Source: Telmatactis stephensoni
Lineage: Eukaryota > Cnidaria > Anthozoa > Actiniaria > Isophelliidae
DNA: 64,000 bases
Assembly (NCBI GenBank): GCA_029948255.1
Contig: JALIZF010001482.1
Coordinates: 1 to 64,000 of the forward strand
Direction of reading: 5' to 3'
In this document: piece by piece, positions 1 through 15,400 of the stretch
Numbering within the stretch: the stretch's first letter is position 1
Layout: the number at the start of each line of letters is the position of its first letter
The notes under the pieces: generated by a model
Seen by the model: the letters and a program-made list of their open reading frames with translations, nothing else
Database searches by the model: none
What the model was told of the DNA's origin: nothing
Position numbers and translations under genes: made by a program

Positions 1-491
1 TTCTAGCAGCCCCTAGACAAACTGCAGTGAAATGGAAATGAAAAATACTTTGCAGCGAAGCCTGCATAGCAAATACAATGACGATACTGTACTTACCTGG
101 CCAAACATTCAACGACAAAATTATAAATACAATGGCTATGTTGATTATCTTCATGCTGTTCTTTCAAGTACACAAGCAAATTTCACAATGATCTGTCGGA
201 TCAGCGCTCTGGACTCCCAAGTCAATGAAAGGGATTCTTTAAAATATCCCACTCCTGCTGTCACCGCCTATGCAAATTTCCCGATATCTTAGATAAACAG
301 CACGTAAATAGAACATATAGCAACATGTTTAGTGATAATACACTTTGGTTGCATTCCTTTCATATTGTAAGTTAAAAGATTTCCTGTTACTAGATCCGTC
401 TACTTGATTATAAAATTGCATGTTGATATATCATCGCGTGTCTCCCTATCAACATTGTCAGATGCATAAGAGTTAGACACCTTTAACTAGT
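1..491. other. No gene recognised upstream of the UBX-like gene
   Basis: A short open frame at 32-292 (+) has no recognisable motif, no clear splice sites and no matching neighbour exon. I do not support it as a gene. The stretch just before 492 is the presumed promoter and 5' leader of the next gene; no TATA box stands out. Confidence 0.4.
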
Positions 492-3400
492 ATGTCGAAC
501 AACGCAGAAGACATTTACCGCTCCGAATTCAACGGTTTACAAATGAGTTTAGAAGAAATGAACAGACAAATAGAAGATGAGGGCAACGCAGAGATGGCTG
601 GACACAATATGCAGCTTCGTGCCCTTGGAGGACTGTTCAGCTCACAGAATCGACAAAGTCCCGCACAACGTAGTAGGAGACGTGGGAACCATCCTTCTCG
701 AACCTTTGTCAATTTAGGTTCCACGTTTCCTCCTCGAGACGCAGAGCAGCTACAAAGCCTTGAAAACCACAAAATAAAATTTCCAGGTCAATCGACTTTC
801 GCAGAAATGCTTGCCCATTTAAAAAGATCATTCTCTTCACTTGATGGCACTGCAAGGTTGGTATCAATTAAATGTATGTTGTTTCAAAATCAAGAAAATA
901 GCAGTTGAAGTTCAGGTGTCATTTTCAATTCCCATATATAGTCACTGGTAAAATAGTCACCTGTAAAATTCACTTCTACCAAACTTGTTCTTGAAACTAT
1001 ATTTTTGTCGTTGCACACAGAATTGCTTTTTACAAATCGCAAAGCAGTGGAAACCATGCCCTGCATCGTGTGGGCGTCAACCTCGATGCAAAACTGATTT
1101 TGACGCATTTCAAGTATGCGTCAACAAAAGTTTATTTTGCGATCGAGAGGACAGCTTCATCCTCTACGACCACATCATCCACGCCCGAAGCTTCCTTAAC
1201 ATCGACTTCTGGAGTTACGACTGTCAGCTCTGTCCCACCCTTATCGTCAACAACAACAACTTCATCCACAACGACTGTTGTGACTTCCACTCCAACATCC
1301 CCAAACAGCACTACTAGAGCTCCAAGTCCTTTTACTGTTGACCTCACCGCTAACGAGGAAAGTGAACCTGAATATCTGGACAGAAGTTTTCTTGACGAAA
1401 TTGACGCGGCTGAAAGCGCGAGTCAGTCCCAAAATGTCGGTGTCAACATCGCTGACCAAGGTGAGAAATCAGGTTAATCAGTGAGAGTTATATCGGGTTA
1501 AATTGGGTCATTCGACACTAAATATTCAAACCCTTAACCCTATATAAAACGGTTCTTTGTATGGTGTTATTTCTGTGGAAATTGTTAATTTTAAACATAA
1601 CTTAATATACTTAGAATGGGGCATAAATGTTTACAAATAGATGAATTTTTAATGATAAGTAACGCTTTTATTACATTTTACTTCAGTTTACTGTGTGTAA
1701 TTTCGAAAGTTTGCCTCTGTAGTCTAGTTATCTTATGACTTTGAAAACGGCACTGCAGTCACGGCAACAGTTACGGCAGGAAGTTTAAATGTATTTACTA
1801 GCCTAATTGACATTTAGTGAGTGCTGCCTAATATTGTTTTTCCTTATACAATAAACCGATTGCTCAAGGTTGTTCACTTCAGAAATCGAAGCGCGAAATA
1901 AAATGCATGATTACTACAGAATATGCAAAAAATATTTCCAAAGAACTGGAATGTATTTTGTTTTCAAATACCTCATTTTACATGCGACTACCATTAGCTT
2001 TTACAAACTATTACATGACGCCGGATTGCTGTCATCTTGTCTTTCACGCCGTTGTATGCCCTTTGCCCCGCTCTATTTGAAACTAAATCTTGATAAACAT
2101 TAGATCTGTCGTGAAGATGCGAAAAGCACGAGGCGATGCAAGGCAATTTAAAGGCACCAGATGAACTATTTAAGCTACTATTTACCGTAATTATTACTTC
2201 GAAAGATAGTATAAGAAATTGTAATATAATGAATTGAATATAATAACAAATGGCAGTGTTTTCAAAGCATTACATGAAGTAATCAGTTGACACTCAACGA
2301 TGAGAAGACGCATAAGGTTTTATAGTGTAGGCTTGCAAAGCATGGTGGTAAGAAGTAATTTTGCATTGTGGGATAGCAAGAACAAAGAAATCTATTGTTT
2401 TTTGCGACACTCGCTAAGCATTGTGGTCGTATCCAAATCTCGATTTTAGCTAGCTACTGAAATAGGATCGCTGCCTTGCTGCGCTCGCTCAGGCTCGCTC
2501 CGCTGCGGCTTCAAAAAACATCACGGCACAGCTGCGCAGTAAATTCCCCACTCATGCAAAGTAGTGCCCTTCGCTCCGATGATAACGAGTAGACGAAAGC
2601 TAAACTTTTGGTGATAGTATCCTCTGAAGTCCCCGATCCAATTACTGAACTACGCTTTATCATCATTTTTTTTAAATTTATTTTCACTTTAGTTCTACCC
2701 CAAAATAGTGTCAACCGTGTGAGCAAAGGTAAGGTTCAGCTTCAAAATTAGCGGGATTCCTGTATCTTAAAATTAGTCACGTACCCAGAATTCCTAGCCA
2801 GCTTTTCGAAGAATCCCAATTAACAATAATTCATTGAGAAGAAGCAATGGAGCACCGAATGATAAACTTATTTCAAAGCCATACTTTATCACTACAAACT
2901 TATGCTACAGCATGCATCTTGAGCTTTTATATTATAACTTATAGTTGACTTGAACTAATTAACTTTATTACTCAGTTTTCTCCCTCTTTTATTTAGAAAA
3001 GCGAGGACCCGACTTTACAGGAGCAGGGATTCAAGGTAAACAGGCAAACGAATTATAAAGCTTCACTTTCCAATTGTTTAATTACTTTTGTTATTCTTAA
3101 TTAAACTTAATAGATGTCTTAAATATGAAAGCTAATACTAATTTTTTTAACTATTTTCAAAAGTTGGTACAATATGCCAAGAATTGAGTGACAGGGGACT
3201 GCATCATCAAGGTACATTCTAAATCCTTTGAAATATTAAAACCCAGAAAGACCAAAAACAAATACGTGAAAATATACAGTAGATCAGGATTCCAGTTCTG
3301 CTACAAATTACAAATTCTCATTTTAGTTGTACCCTGAATTGATACTTAAAGTGCCTATAACGCCTAGCCAAATCCTTTTGAATCTAGAAATACATCATAT

Positions 3401-6400
3401 GAATATACGTTTTGTATAAATATTTCTGAATAAAATCAACTCCTCTCTGAGAATTAAGCAATTCAAATCTGAAAATGCAAATGAGATGACGTCAAAGCAG
3501 GAATTATTAAATATACAAATACACTAGATATGAATTTTATACTCTTTTTCTATTTGCAAAACAATCTCATTGCTAAAGTACAAGGTATGGCGAGTAATTT
3601 TGCTACTCAACTGAAATTTATGCACTTGTTTCAGTAGTAGAATCAAAATCAAGCAAATTCCTGCTTTGATGTCATCTCATTTGCATTTTCAGATTTGAAT
3701 TGCTTAATTCTCAGAGAGGAGTTGATTTTATTCAGAAATATTTATATAAAACGTTTATTTATATGATGTATTTCTAGATTCAAAAGGATTTGGCAAGGCT
3801 TTATAGGCACTTTACTCATTAGCTTGAATTGCTATATTTTGCCATCTCATAGGACTTTTACATTCTGATACATGCCTGAAGTTAGTGTACCAGGAGATTG
3901 GATATGGTGGTCCTGTGTACATAAGTGTTGATTTCAAAAGTGTAAGTTGTTAGAGGGTTTTAAGGGGGAGGGGTGTCATTCTTATTTCCTACTACTCTAC
4001 ATTATGAAAATGAATATGACATGTGGCAGCAGCGAAATCAGTGAGAACTGTTTGAAAATTTTCAAACCAAAGCTAACCCCACATCATCTATATGTTTACA
4101 AGCCTGTGTATACTCATATGTTCTAACATCTGTTTCTCTACATGTATTTGCCCTCTCAAGAAACCCTGTGGGCAAGCTTGTTTTGGAAAAGGGCAAAGGC
4201 GGATTTGATCTAATTGGTTGTTTTACCTGGAGTTCCAGGTCTTGTACAAAAATGTATTCTGACGAGTAAAACAGGTTTGCCCTATAATTGACAATTCTTT
4301 TACCCTACCAAGCTGTCTCTGAATTTAAAATTGATTATATATTAGCTGTTTATATCCTTTTGATTTGTAATTTCAATGACAGTCAATACTGGTCAAGTGA
4401 TTAATTTATATTAATTGATCCATTATCGTCATCAATTATAATGGGTTGCGTATTTCACTGATTGGATAATTACCCACAACTAGTTATGATGTCTTAAAAA
4501 CACATTCAGTGTGGGGTGGTGTAGCAGCTGTCGTAAGATCTCATCCCATTGGATTGATGCTCTCACTGTAAAACAATAGAAAATAAAACAAATAGAACGA
4601 ATTGACAATGAAATGTATTGTTTTGTTTCTCCAATCACAACAGATCTTACGAGTTGCTGCTACACTACTCTCAATGTGCACATTTTTATACTTGATAGCT
4701 CTGTCATCTTGTCCACCATACTCTTCAACCTGCAGTTGTGGTTTTGGTGGAGGATAGTATAAGCCTGTGTCTAAATGAGAAACAGCTTTTGAGGTATTAA
4801 TAAGTTATTAGAGATCATACATTTCAATGGTTGAATACGATATTTGTGACATTCAGTGATCTCTTTTTTCATAGAAAACTGCAGCACTGGTATATGCTTA
4901 GGTATGGGAGAGGATCCACAGAAGGAAAGATTTTTTTCTGGGTTGCACCCAAATCTTCGGATGATGGCAAGGAAGGTAAATGAATAAATAAAAAAGAAAG
5001 AAAGAAAACAAATGATAAAAATTCCACAAAGAAAAATGTTCTCACCACCTTTTGCCTGCATGTGCATCTATTGAAACCCAAATGAAAATTGGAATCTGGT
5101 AACTTGTTTTATTTATTGATCAACCATATCGATCAGCAAAATCAGTCAGTACCAAATGGTACAATCATCTGTTTCACATGACTTACTAGAATCACACACA
5201 GCCAGTTCTCAACTAATCAGAGCAATATACCATTTATTGTATAATTTATCAATCAATAGAGTGGATTTTGTATGTTTTTTATAGACATCATGTGACAAAT
5301 CCATGGCACTGTGCAGTCTGCAGTTTCACATTCATCTGATTGATGTAATATCTGCTCTCACTAACAGGGTTACCGTATCCAAGACTCTAAGTTTCATAAA
5401 AGTACCAAAGAAAAAAAATCTGTTGAGAAGTTGTAATGTAGTACATATCATTTACATAAATGATAAATGCAGCATCATGCAAGCAGTAGCAATGTATGTT
5501 AATATCAGAAAATAACAGTGACAAACATTCTCTTTTTTTTTACAGCATTGACAATGTTTAGAGGTGCATCATTTGGATTTCCCCAGCTGTTGGTTATAAC
5601 AGCTTCAATGCGTTTACAGTCATGCCCAACACTGGTTGAGCGATTTGAAGGTATATAGCATACTAGCATAATTATTATAGTGTATATTAATAGTGTGTAA
5701 ATTATTGTGTTGCATAATTCAACTATAATAACAAAATGAGCCATATTAATTCATAAAAGGTGATTTTCAAATCATGTTAAGTGATGCTAATTAAAATTAA
5801 ACCCATGTTTTCTCTTTTTGTGAGATTATTTGACGTTTTTAATTCCTGTTTAAGGTGCATTTTTATTACACAAATGATTTATTTGAAAAACCATTTACTT
5901 ATTTGCAATTGAGTGTATCGAACTAAAAATTACATTACTGGAATGGAAATAAAGTTTATAGAATCCAAAGCATCTCAATCTCCATTATTTTTTTCATTAA
6001 AAATAAAAGCATGATTTTATTTCATATTTTGCAGGACCAGACCTCCATTGCGATGACTTGGACATGACTGTAAATAATGCAGTCCAATCAGCTGAAGTCA
6101 TCAGGATGAAACGGTAACAAATAATGTTTAAACAACAGCTTACTGATCACCTAATATATTGCAAAGGTTACTCAATTGTACATTTCTTCATAAGAGTTGG
6201 AAAGGCATCACCCATTAAAAAACTATCAAGTGAAAAATACACTCTGTCATGATAAATATTCATGCAGTTCTATTTTTTTATCATCCTTATCATTATGTTC
6301 CGACCTTCATTTCCCTATCTTATCAACAGTATTAAGTACCAAGAAGAAAGAGCCTTAAAGACTCAACAAGAGCAAGAGCTGCAGGCTTTGGTCCAAGAGT

Positions 6401-9400
6401 CACAGAAGGTACAGTACTTGAAAATAATATATTTCTGCTTAGAAAGATATTGTCAGTGAAGTACACTCAAACACTCATCCTCAGGGACCCAGGGCAAAAG
6501 GGGAGGAGAGGGGAGGGAACTGAGGACACCATGAGTAGTACAACTACCCCAGTAAGCCATTTCCAACCACAAAAATTAATCTGAGCTGTATATGATACAT
6601 GTAGATTGGCATTTCAGTGCTTGCTGACTATTGTCAACTAAAATGACTGGCTTATAAGGCAACCCAGTGTAATGCAAACCATCAATTGTAAACATTGAAG
6701 CTGTTCTGTTGGTCATGTTTAGTTTGATGTGATAGATTGAGTTTCCATTTCACCTCCAAATGCAAACAACATTGTGACATACATTTAATTTTATTCATGT
6801 TGTGAATAATGTATTTCTCATCATAACTAATAAATTATTGTGTAAAATTAGGAGAAATAGTTAATTTAGAAGCATGCAATTATACGTAATTAGTATTCGT
6901 GTACAGTGTAATCTAATAACAACTCTGGCCATGCTTTAATTAACTACTATTCACACTGTTGAAATGTTGCAGCTCTCCAGTACTTTATGTAATTTTACGG
7001 ACCAATCAACACAGACAGTTAATGAGGTGAATGATTCTGTGGTAAGTAAACTTTATAATTACAAGATACTGCATTTCTTTAATTGGGTGTGTACAAAGAA
7101 GCCATTAAAAATGACTTAATTAGTAAGTTACTAATAACGACCATATATGAAGCTGCCTGTTCATGCAGTAAGTCATTTGCGCATTCACACATGTATTCTA
7201 CTCCTGACACAGTCATCAGAACTAGTAATCGTTGCATGTGTATGAAATTTAATTTCAAAAACATAAGCCACAGGAATTGAAAAAAAAAGGTGAAATGTGT
7301 TTGTTAATAGTGCATGCAGTTGAAGCATACTGTACTAAGCTTTTAGCAGGCTTTTCACTAATAAGCATATATCTATGGCAAGCATATACAAAAATGTTAG
7401 TCTCATGCATTAAATCATACTGTGAATTTACGTTATATTAGTCAAGCTCAAATAAAGGAAAGAAGGAGCAGAATGACAAAAAGCAAGATGCCCTCACCAA
7501 TAATGACTGCAATGTAAGCTTATAACCATTTGAATTTAGTGGACATACATTTATATTATTAAATAATATATATTTACATTGGTTTATGGTTTTCTTCGTT
7601 CTTCGCACTTGAATATATGACCCCTGCTTAAACAATATCTTACACTTGTGGGATGCAATTGGTGCACTCATATGGTTTATTGCACATGTTTCTCACTTGA
7701 ACTGCCATTAATAATTCAACAAGTGGAACATAAATTTCTCTGATTTTGACATTTAATATGAAATTTCGGTTTTCAAAAACCCCATGAATGTAGAAATTAA
7801 AGTCACTTATCTGCCTTGGTTGAATATATCACATAGCCCCCTAGCCCGGGGGGGGGGGGGGGGGGGGGGCACTTGCATATATTTACTATACGGGGAAGTG
7901 CCGCCCGTCAGGGTCGTGATTTTAGCTCCTGCGGTCTTAGACAGGTTATAGATTTTACGATAAATTGTTTTAAACAGGGTCAATTTTTTTCAAATAGTGT
8001 AATATTCGAGGCCAACTTATGGTGACAAAGGTGTTGCTTGATGTTAGCATACTAGCGACATAATTAAAATATTAATGGACTAAAACCGCCTATTCTTTTT
8101 TTTAATGTACAATTTTCCTCACAGTCTTAAATAGGGTCCCTAAAATGCCCTCTTGTCTTATATAGGGTATCGTTTTCGAGAATTTAGGTGTCTTAAACAG
8201 GGTCAGGTTTGAGGAGGCTGGGCGGCACGTCCCCATCAGATCCGGAACAAGTGCCCCCCCCTCCCCCGGGCCCCCTAGCTTCAGGCCAATAGTCCTAACT
8301 TTTTTGTAGTTGTTATATGTTTAAATAACAAAAGTACAGAGGACCATTGTAATTACTATACTGTACATTAACAATATTTACCTAATACAGATAAGAGCTG
8401 CAAGAGCACAACGGCTGGAGGAGGAGTCAAAAGAGGGTCGTACCTTAAAGGTTTCAACACCAGATGGTGTGATGACCCGCCGTTTTTTGTTAGGAACGAC
8501 AAGATATCAAGTAATAATTTTAATTACTGCATTTATACCCAAAACAACCTTTAACTGCGTCCCTTATGTAAGAGTAAAATGTACCTCCATTTCAAATTCT
8601 GTTGAATTTCTTTTGATATAGGAAGTGTATGATTGGTTGGGGGCAAAGGAAGAATTTCCCTTGTACTTTATTTTACAAGACACAAGGAAGAAGATTCTTA
8701 AGCCAAATTCACTTATCTCTGAAAACAAGGAAATAATCAGATTGGTATCAAAGGTTGGTTTGCTAACAACGTCTATCCTCTGTAACATTGATGCTTATTC
8801 AAAAGATATTTTCATTAATAAAATTGTATTTGTTTCAGAGCAAACAAGAAATGATAGAACTTCTTGGTTCTGAACAAGTAGGTACATTGAGTTATATAAT
8901 GTACCTACATATAATGGAGGTATAAATAGGCATGCAGGAATAAGGAGTTCATGCACCCTCAATTTCAACCGTCTCCTCTGGGTCTCCGATTTTAGGCGAA
9001 CAACAGAGGGCATGACTGAAATTCAGGATAAACTTTTAGTTTAGCTCCACTTTGTCACATCTGTGTAGCCAATTGTCACATCTGGACTGGATGACTTGAA
9101 GCGGATTGTTTCAAGTTGGAAAGGGAAGGTGTTTAGTTTGTTGTGATTAAGTAGGTTATTTTAGACGATAAGTAGCCAATTGTCACATCTGGACTGGATG
9201 ACTTGAAGCGGATTGTTTCAAGTTGGAAAGGGAAGGTGTTTAGTTTGTTGTGATTAAGTAGGTTATTTTAGACGATAAGTAGCCAATTGTCACATCTGGA
9301 CTGGATGACTTGAAGCAGATTGTTTCAAGTTGGAAAGGGAAGGTGTTTAGTTTGTTGTGATTTAGTAGGTTATTTTAGACGATAAGTAGCCATGTCACAT

Positions 9401-12400
9401 CTGGACTGGATGACTTGAAGCGGATTGTTTCAAGTTGGAAAGGGAAGGTGTTTAGTTTGTTGTGATTTAGTAGGTTATTTTTGACAATAAGTAGCCATGT
9501 CACATCTGGACTGGATGACTTGAAGCGGATTGTTTCAAGTCGGAAAGGGAAGGTGTTTAGTTTGTTGTGATTTAGTAGGTTATTTTAGACGATAAGTAGC
9601 CATGTCACATCTGGACTGGATGACTTGAAGCGGATTGTTTCAAGTCGGAAAGGGAAGGTGTTTAGTTTGTTGTGATTAAGTAGGTTATTTTAGACGATAA
9701 GTAGCCAATTGTCACATCTGGACTGGATGACTTGAAGCAGATTGTTTCAAGTTGGAAAGGGAAGGTGTTTAGTTTGTTGTGATTAAGTAGGTTATTTTAG
9801 ACGATAAGTAGCCAATTGTCACATCTGGACTCGATGACTTGAAGCAGATTGTTTCAAGTTGGAAAGGGAAGGTGTTTAATTTGTTGTGATTTAGTAGGTT
9901 ATTTTAGACAATAAGTAGCCATGTCACATCTGGACTGGATGACTTGAAGCAGATTGTTTCAAGTTGGAAAGGGAAGGTGTTTAGTTTGTTGTGATTTAGT
10001 AGGTTATTTTAGACGATAAGTAGCCAATTGTCACATCTGGACTGGATGACTTGAAGCAGATTGTTTCAAGTTGGAAAGGGAAGGTGTTTAGTTTGTTGTG
10101 ATTTAGTAGGTTATTTTAGACGATACGTAGCCATGTCACATCTGGACTGGATGACTTGAAGCAGATTGTTTCAAGTTGGAAAGGGAAGGTGTTTAGTTTG
10201 TTGTGATTTAGTAGGTTATTTTAGACAATAAGTAGCCATGTCACATCTGGACTGGATGACTTGAAGCAGATTGTTTCAAGTTGGAAAGGGAAGGTGTTTA
10301 GTTTGTTGTGATTTAGTAGGTTATTTTAGACGATACGTAGCCATGTCACATCTGGACTGGATGACTTGAAGCGGATTGTTTCAAGTTGGAAAGGGAAGGT
10401 GTTTAGTTTGTTGTGATTTAGTAGGTTATTTTTGACAATAAGTAGCCATGTCACATCTGGACTGGATGACTTGAAGCGGATTGTTTCAAGTCGGAAAGGG
10501 AAGGTGTTTAGTTTGTTGTGATTAAGTAGGTTATTTTAGACGATAAGTAGCCAATTGTCACATCTGGACTGGATGACTTGAAGCAGATTGTTTCAAGTTG
10601 GAAAGGGAAGGTGTTTAGTTTGTTGTGATTTAGTAGGTTATTTTAGACGATACGTAGCCATGTCACATCTGGACTGGATGACTTGAAGCAGATTGTTTCA
10701 AGTTGGAAAGGGAAGGTGTTTAGTTTGTTGTGATTTAGTAGGTTATTTTAGACAATAAGTAGCCATGTCACATCTGGACTGGATGACTTGAAGCAGATTG
10801 TTTCAAGTTGGAAAGGGAAGGTGTTTAGTTTGTTGTGATTTAGTAGGTTATTTTAGACGATAAGTAGCCAATTGTCACATCTGGACTGGATGACTTGAAG
10901 CAGATTGTTTCAAGTTGGAAAGGGAAGGTGTTTAGTTTGTTGTGATTAAGTAGGTTATTTTAGACGATACGTAGCCATGTCACATCTGGACTGGATGACT
11001 TGAAGCGGATTGTTTCAAGTTGGAAAGGGAAGGTGTTTACTTTGTTGTGATTAAAGAGCAACTCCCGGCTAAAAAGCAACATTTTCTCAATAGCTCCATT
11101 AATACCTACTTAAAACGCATCGAACTCCAAATTCTGTATAAAATATTTTTTAGAGCGTTTTTTAACCGCTTAACTAATCTTTGTGCGAGGCTAAACAAAA
11201 AACGCTTCGATCTCCGATCACGTGATCAACTACGTCACACATGTGTAAATCCAAACATGGCGGATTCAAGTAGCTCGAGCGACAGTGATTCTTTGTCTTC
11301 TGTGTCTACTTCACCGAATTATTCTTCTCCCTCCGGTGACGAGTTTTCCGACGATGCAGTGCAGGATTTTCAAGGAATTCAACCATGGCGATTTGAGCCT
11401 CCAGGGCATTCCGAGAACGAGGATTCGTCCGATGAGGAGGAAGCTCCTCAAGACAACCGTCTTCAAAACTCTGACTGGCAAGTTATAAAAGCTAATTCTT
11501 TTGCATTCCGATCGAACAGTACATCCTCAAAAGTAGTCGTTTTCCCCTTATTTTAGACCTTAAAAATACACGTATATAATTCATCAATAGAGTCAGAATA
11601 TTCCAGCTTGTGGCTTAAAAATAACAGCAGGATCGGAAAAAACAATTTTTGCAAATAGACAATGCAATCTAATCGAGGCTGGGGAAGATAGAATTAAAAC
11701 AGGAAATATAATACGAAGAAAACAAAGGGCTATTACTATATTATGATCTGATCAGTCTAGTTCTAGTTGCAAATGGTCTCTAGAAGCTCATGTCAGTAAC
11801 TAATTACAGTTTGACTCTGTCTCTGTCTGTCTGTCTCTATCTCTCTGCTTTCTCTCTCTCCAGGTGTTTATGTGACCACTGTCAAATAATGGATAGGGAG
11901 GAGGAATGCTGTTGTTGTCAGGAAATAGATCAGGTGAAAGCTAAAAACGAAGAGGCAGTTGAAATAGAAGGCATAGAGCAGCCTAGGTGCATCACAGACC
12001 ACCCAGGGTTTAAGGCCATTTGCCTTAATGTTTGGGTGTTGCAGGCAGCATGGTATATCAGTTTAGACAGCAATATGGGGATAAGGCATATGAAGGACCA
12101 GATCATAAACTGAAACGCCACATTGCATATAGACAACTGGTTAGATGGTGCTGGGGTGTACTGGGAAAAAATATTAGGGTACCATTACCCTCTTGCGCTG
12201 TGTGCTGCATAAGAGCACATTTTCCTCCTCCAGGTCTTGAAGAGGATTTTATTTTTGAAGGATTCCACTATGCTGATGATTAGTCAAGGCAGATCTCTCC
12301 GTCCCTAAGCAATTTACATTTTCCCACATTTGTTAGATTAAATACAAATTTTGATGCCACTTCATCATCATTTTTAATGAATAATTGTGTCTCACTGTTG

Positions 12401-15400
12401 AATACTAGTTAGGAAAATTGAGTTCTTAAATAAATAAGTATTTAGGTGATGTCACCTAAAACAGTGAAAACCTGCCCATCAATGGTTGTTCAAATCTTGG
12501 GAGTCCATTAAATGAAAATATTTACAAGAAAGAGTTTACATTGAAGTTCCCCCTCCAACCCCCGGAACCAGTCATCTGTTTCGCATGATTTTCAATTTAG
12601 GTGAATAGTAAATAATTAGCCTAATTTAGTTGACATCAACTATTCATTAGTGAGACTAAACACACTCTAACACTACACTGATCTCTTTCATCGACTTCTG
12701 CTCAATTCATTTTATATTTGGATACAAACCAGATATTTATAACATTTTCTGATCAGCCTTTATCGTAATATGTGCAGTATTCTCCTATCAGAGAATATGA
12801 AAACACTAGAATGCATGGGGCTAGTCAGTCCTCATCAGTTGGCTAAACATACAGTAATTTTCAAAAAAGTTGTCAAGATGAAGACATTTAGTGAATGAAT
12901 TATAAACGAATTATAAACTCATTTGCATAGATTATGTTCTAAATGCCCTCACTAGAATTCTAACTTTATTTGCAAATCTACTGTATGAATTGCACACAAT
13001 TATAAATTATTATGATATGTAATGTATTCTCAATATCTCTGCTTGCTCTTTATGATGGTGGCATTCATTTTTAAAAATCAGTTGTATTTGTATTGCTTAC
13101 AGTCTGGGTGCATAATTATTTTTCAGTATAAATTACTACTTAAAGATTATGAAAACAATATGTGTACAATCATCCATTAACATTTAGTTAACAAGCATTG
13201 AACAATTATATCTGCTAATAAACTCATCCACTGCCTCTTGTTTGTCTGGCTTCTGTGCAGATGCAGCTAAGGGTGGTGGAGTGTTGACTTGAAGGTTGGC
13301 CATGTACTGCTTGAGTACTTTTGGGCTTCTTTCATACCTCTTAAACACTTGCTCTATTATTGTAGAGCAATAGTCTACATGCATAAGTGAAATAGCTTTG
13401 TTATAAAAAAAAGTTGTATAGGGCTCTTTCATGAGATTCACTCCACTAGTACTACATCTATGTTTTACAACATGCAACCAAATAGTGGTGGGTAAATGGT
13501 CAGTAAGGTAACAGGAAGTGGTCAGCAAACAGAGTTACCAACACAGATTGTTCACAATAAATATTACCTTCAATGACCACATCATTGTGAAGTTTCATTG
13601 GTAAAAAAGGACCAAAAATTTTGTTATTTCATAGGTCTTACCATAAGTTGCTTTTGTCTTAATTTATCTCACATTGTGCTTTCCTTTTTTTGCTTTTGGA
13701 TATCTTATAGCATACTTAGGCCTTCCATCAACAGTCACTGCCTGCATCCTATCTGCATTTTCATTATAATGCAAAGCAGAAAGGCACAGTCTAAAAAAAG
13801 ATATATGGAATTTAGTATTTAATTTACTTATGCTGCATATAATTATACACATTTATTTCCACATTTCATAGTGGGAGGAGGCCCTTGGCCCTTGAGGAGG
13901 GAGTCCTTGGAACTGATACAGAACCACAGGCAACCCAAGGCCACTACATTTACAAGTCAGAAAATGTACACAGGGTTTTTGGAGCTGTTCATTTGAAGAC
14001 GAGTTGTCCTGGTAGCCAGGATAACTCTTTTGTTTTCTTTTCCCTGGGGACACAAAACAATAGAGTTATCCTGGCTACCAGGAACAAACCCCTTAAGATA
14101 TGCCATATTTTATTTTGAGAAACAAATAAAAGTTTGTCCACATACCTGCTGTACCATTCTGCTTATTTTTGGCCCGTATATGCAGTTTCAGTACAGATAT
14201 CTTTTAAAATATCAGTGCAAGTATATTCTACACCTACCTGACATACATCCCCCAATAAGAAAAAGCAGTATGCTTTGGTACAAACTGAATATCCAGGCTG
14301 TGTTTGGACTCTAGTGTTGATGTTTGATACTTTGGAGACAGCTTGGACACATCCACAAGAAGTGAAGGCTTAAGCAAAAGCTCTTCTAGCTTGACTGCTT
14401 CTTTACTGCCTGAGTGATATAAATAAAGTTTGTAACACTGTTGAACACTATGAGAGGACTACAGTTTTCTTGTGTTAAACATGCAGTTACATAATATGCT
14501 ACCAATTTAGATTCCATAGGCACATACCAGGTTTTAACCACAGACGATTTCTTGAATCACCTCGTAATCTGCCATGTCCACATTTGGGGTAAAGTCTACA
14601 CTGCCGATTTTTGTGAATGTTTGTGATGTGGAGTGGTAGTATTTTCCATTTTGCTACCATCATATCCCCATCTCCATCAGTAGTTGATGCAGCACACCAG
14701 TACATGTGATTTGAAATTGACTGACGCCACTCACCAATGTCTTTAAAAGCCTTTCTCTTTGCCAGTTTATCTATTTTCTTACATAAACCTATAATTGAGT
14801 ACAAAACATGAAAGATCAGGGACAAAATTTACACAATTAAAAAGTTTGTACTTGCCTTTGGAAACATGCCAGATGTCATAATAGTGAGTAGTGTCTGGTA
14901 AGTTTCTGCGAATCCATTTATTGTTTTGTTTATGCCTATCAGTGATTATCTCTGCAATTTGTAGTCCAGCATTGGTTATTTCTCTTACTCCTCTCACTAA
15001 TCCCTCATTTTCCATCCATGAACTGTTTTTGACCTCATTACTCTGCAAAGAAAGATGTTTTAAAAAATATATTTTAAAAGTACAAATATTTATATACATG
15101 TAATTTGTTGATGATGATGATAATTTTAAATGTTAATAATGTTTATGAGTGCATATTTATTTCTACATATTTTACTTTAATTTGTATTTTACTTATAAGT
15201 AAGGATAATATCTCCCAGCTTCTCCAGATGGCCATTCTTGTACTGCTCCTAGCAAAATTGATATACTTCTTTCTTACATGTACTTCCTTTTTTTTGTCTC
15301 ACAAGTTTGCTCATATCCTTCCTTCCATTATGGGTGTGTTGAAGTATTTAGTTTGGTAATGAAATGTTATGATAATTATTACTTCATTCATTTATTCTTC

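Noticed and set aside
9065..11054. CRISPR-like array
   Set aside because: Units are contiguous near-identical 107/104-bp repeats with no unique spacers, in an intron-bearing eukaryotic genome.
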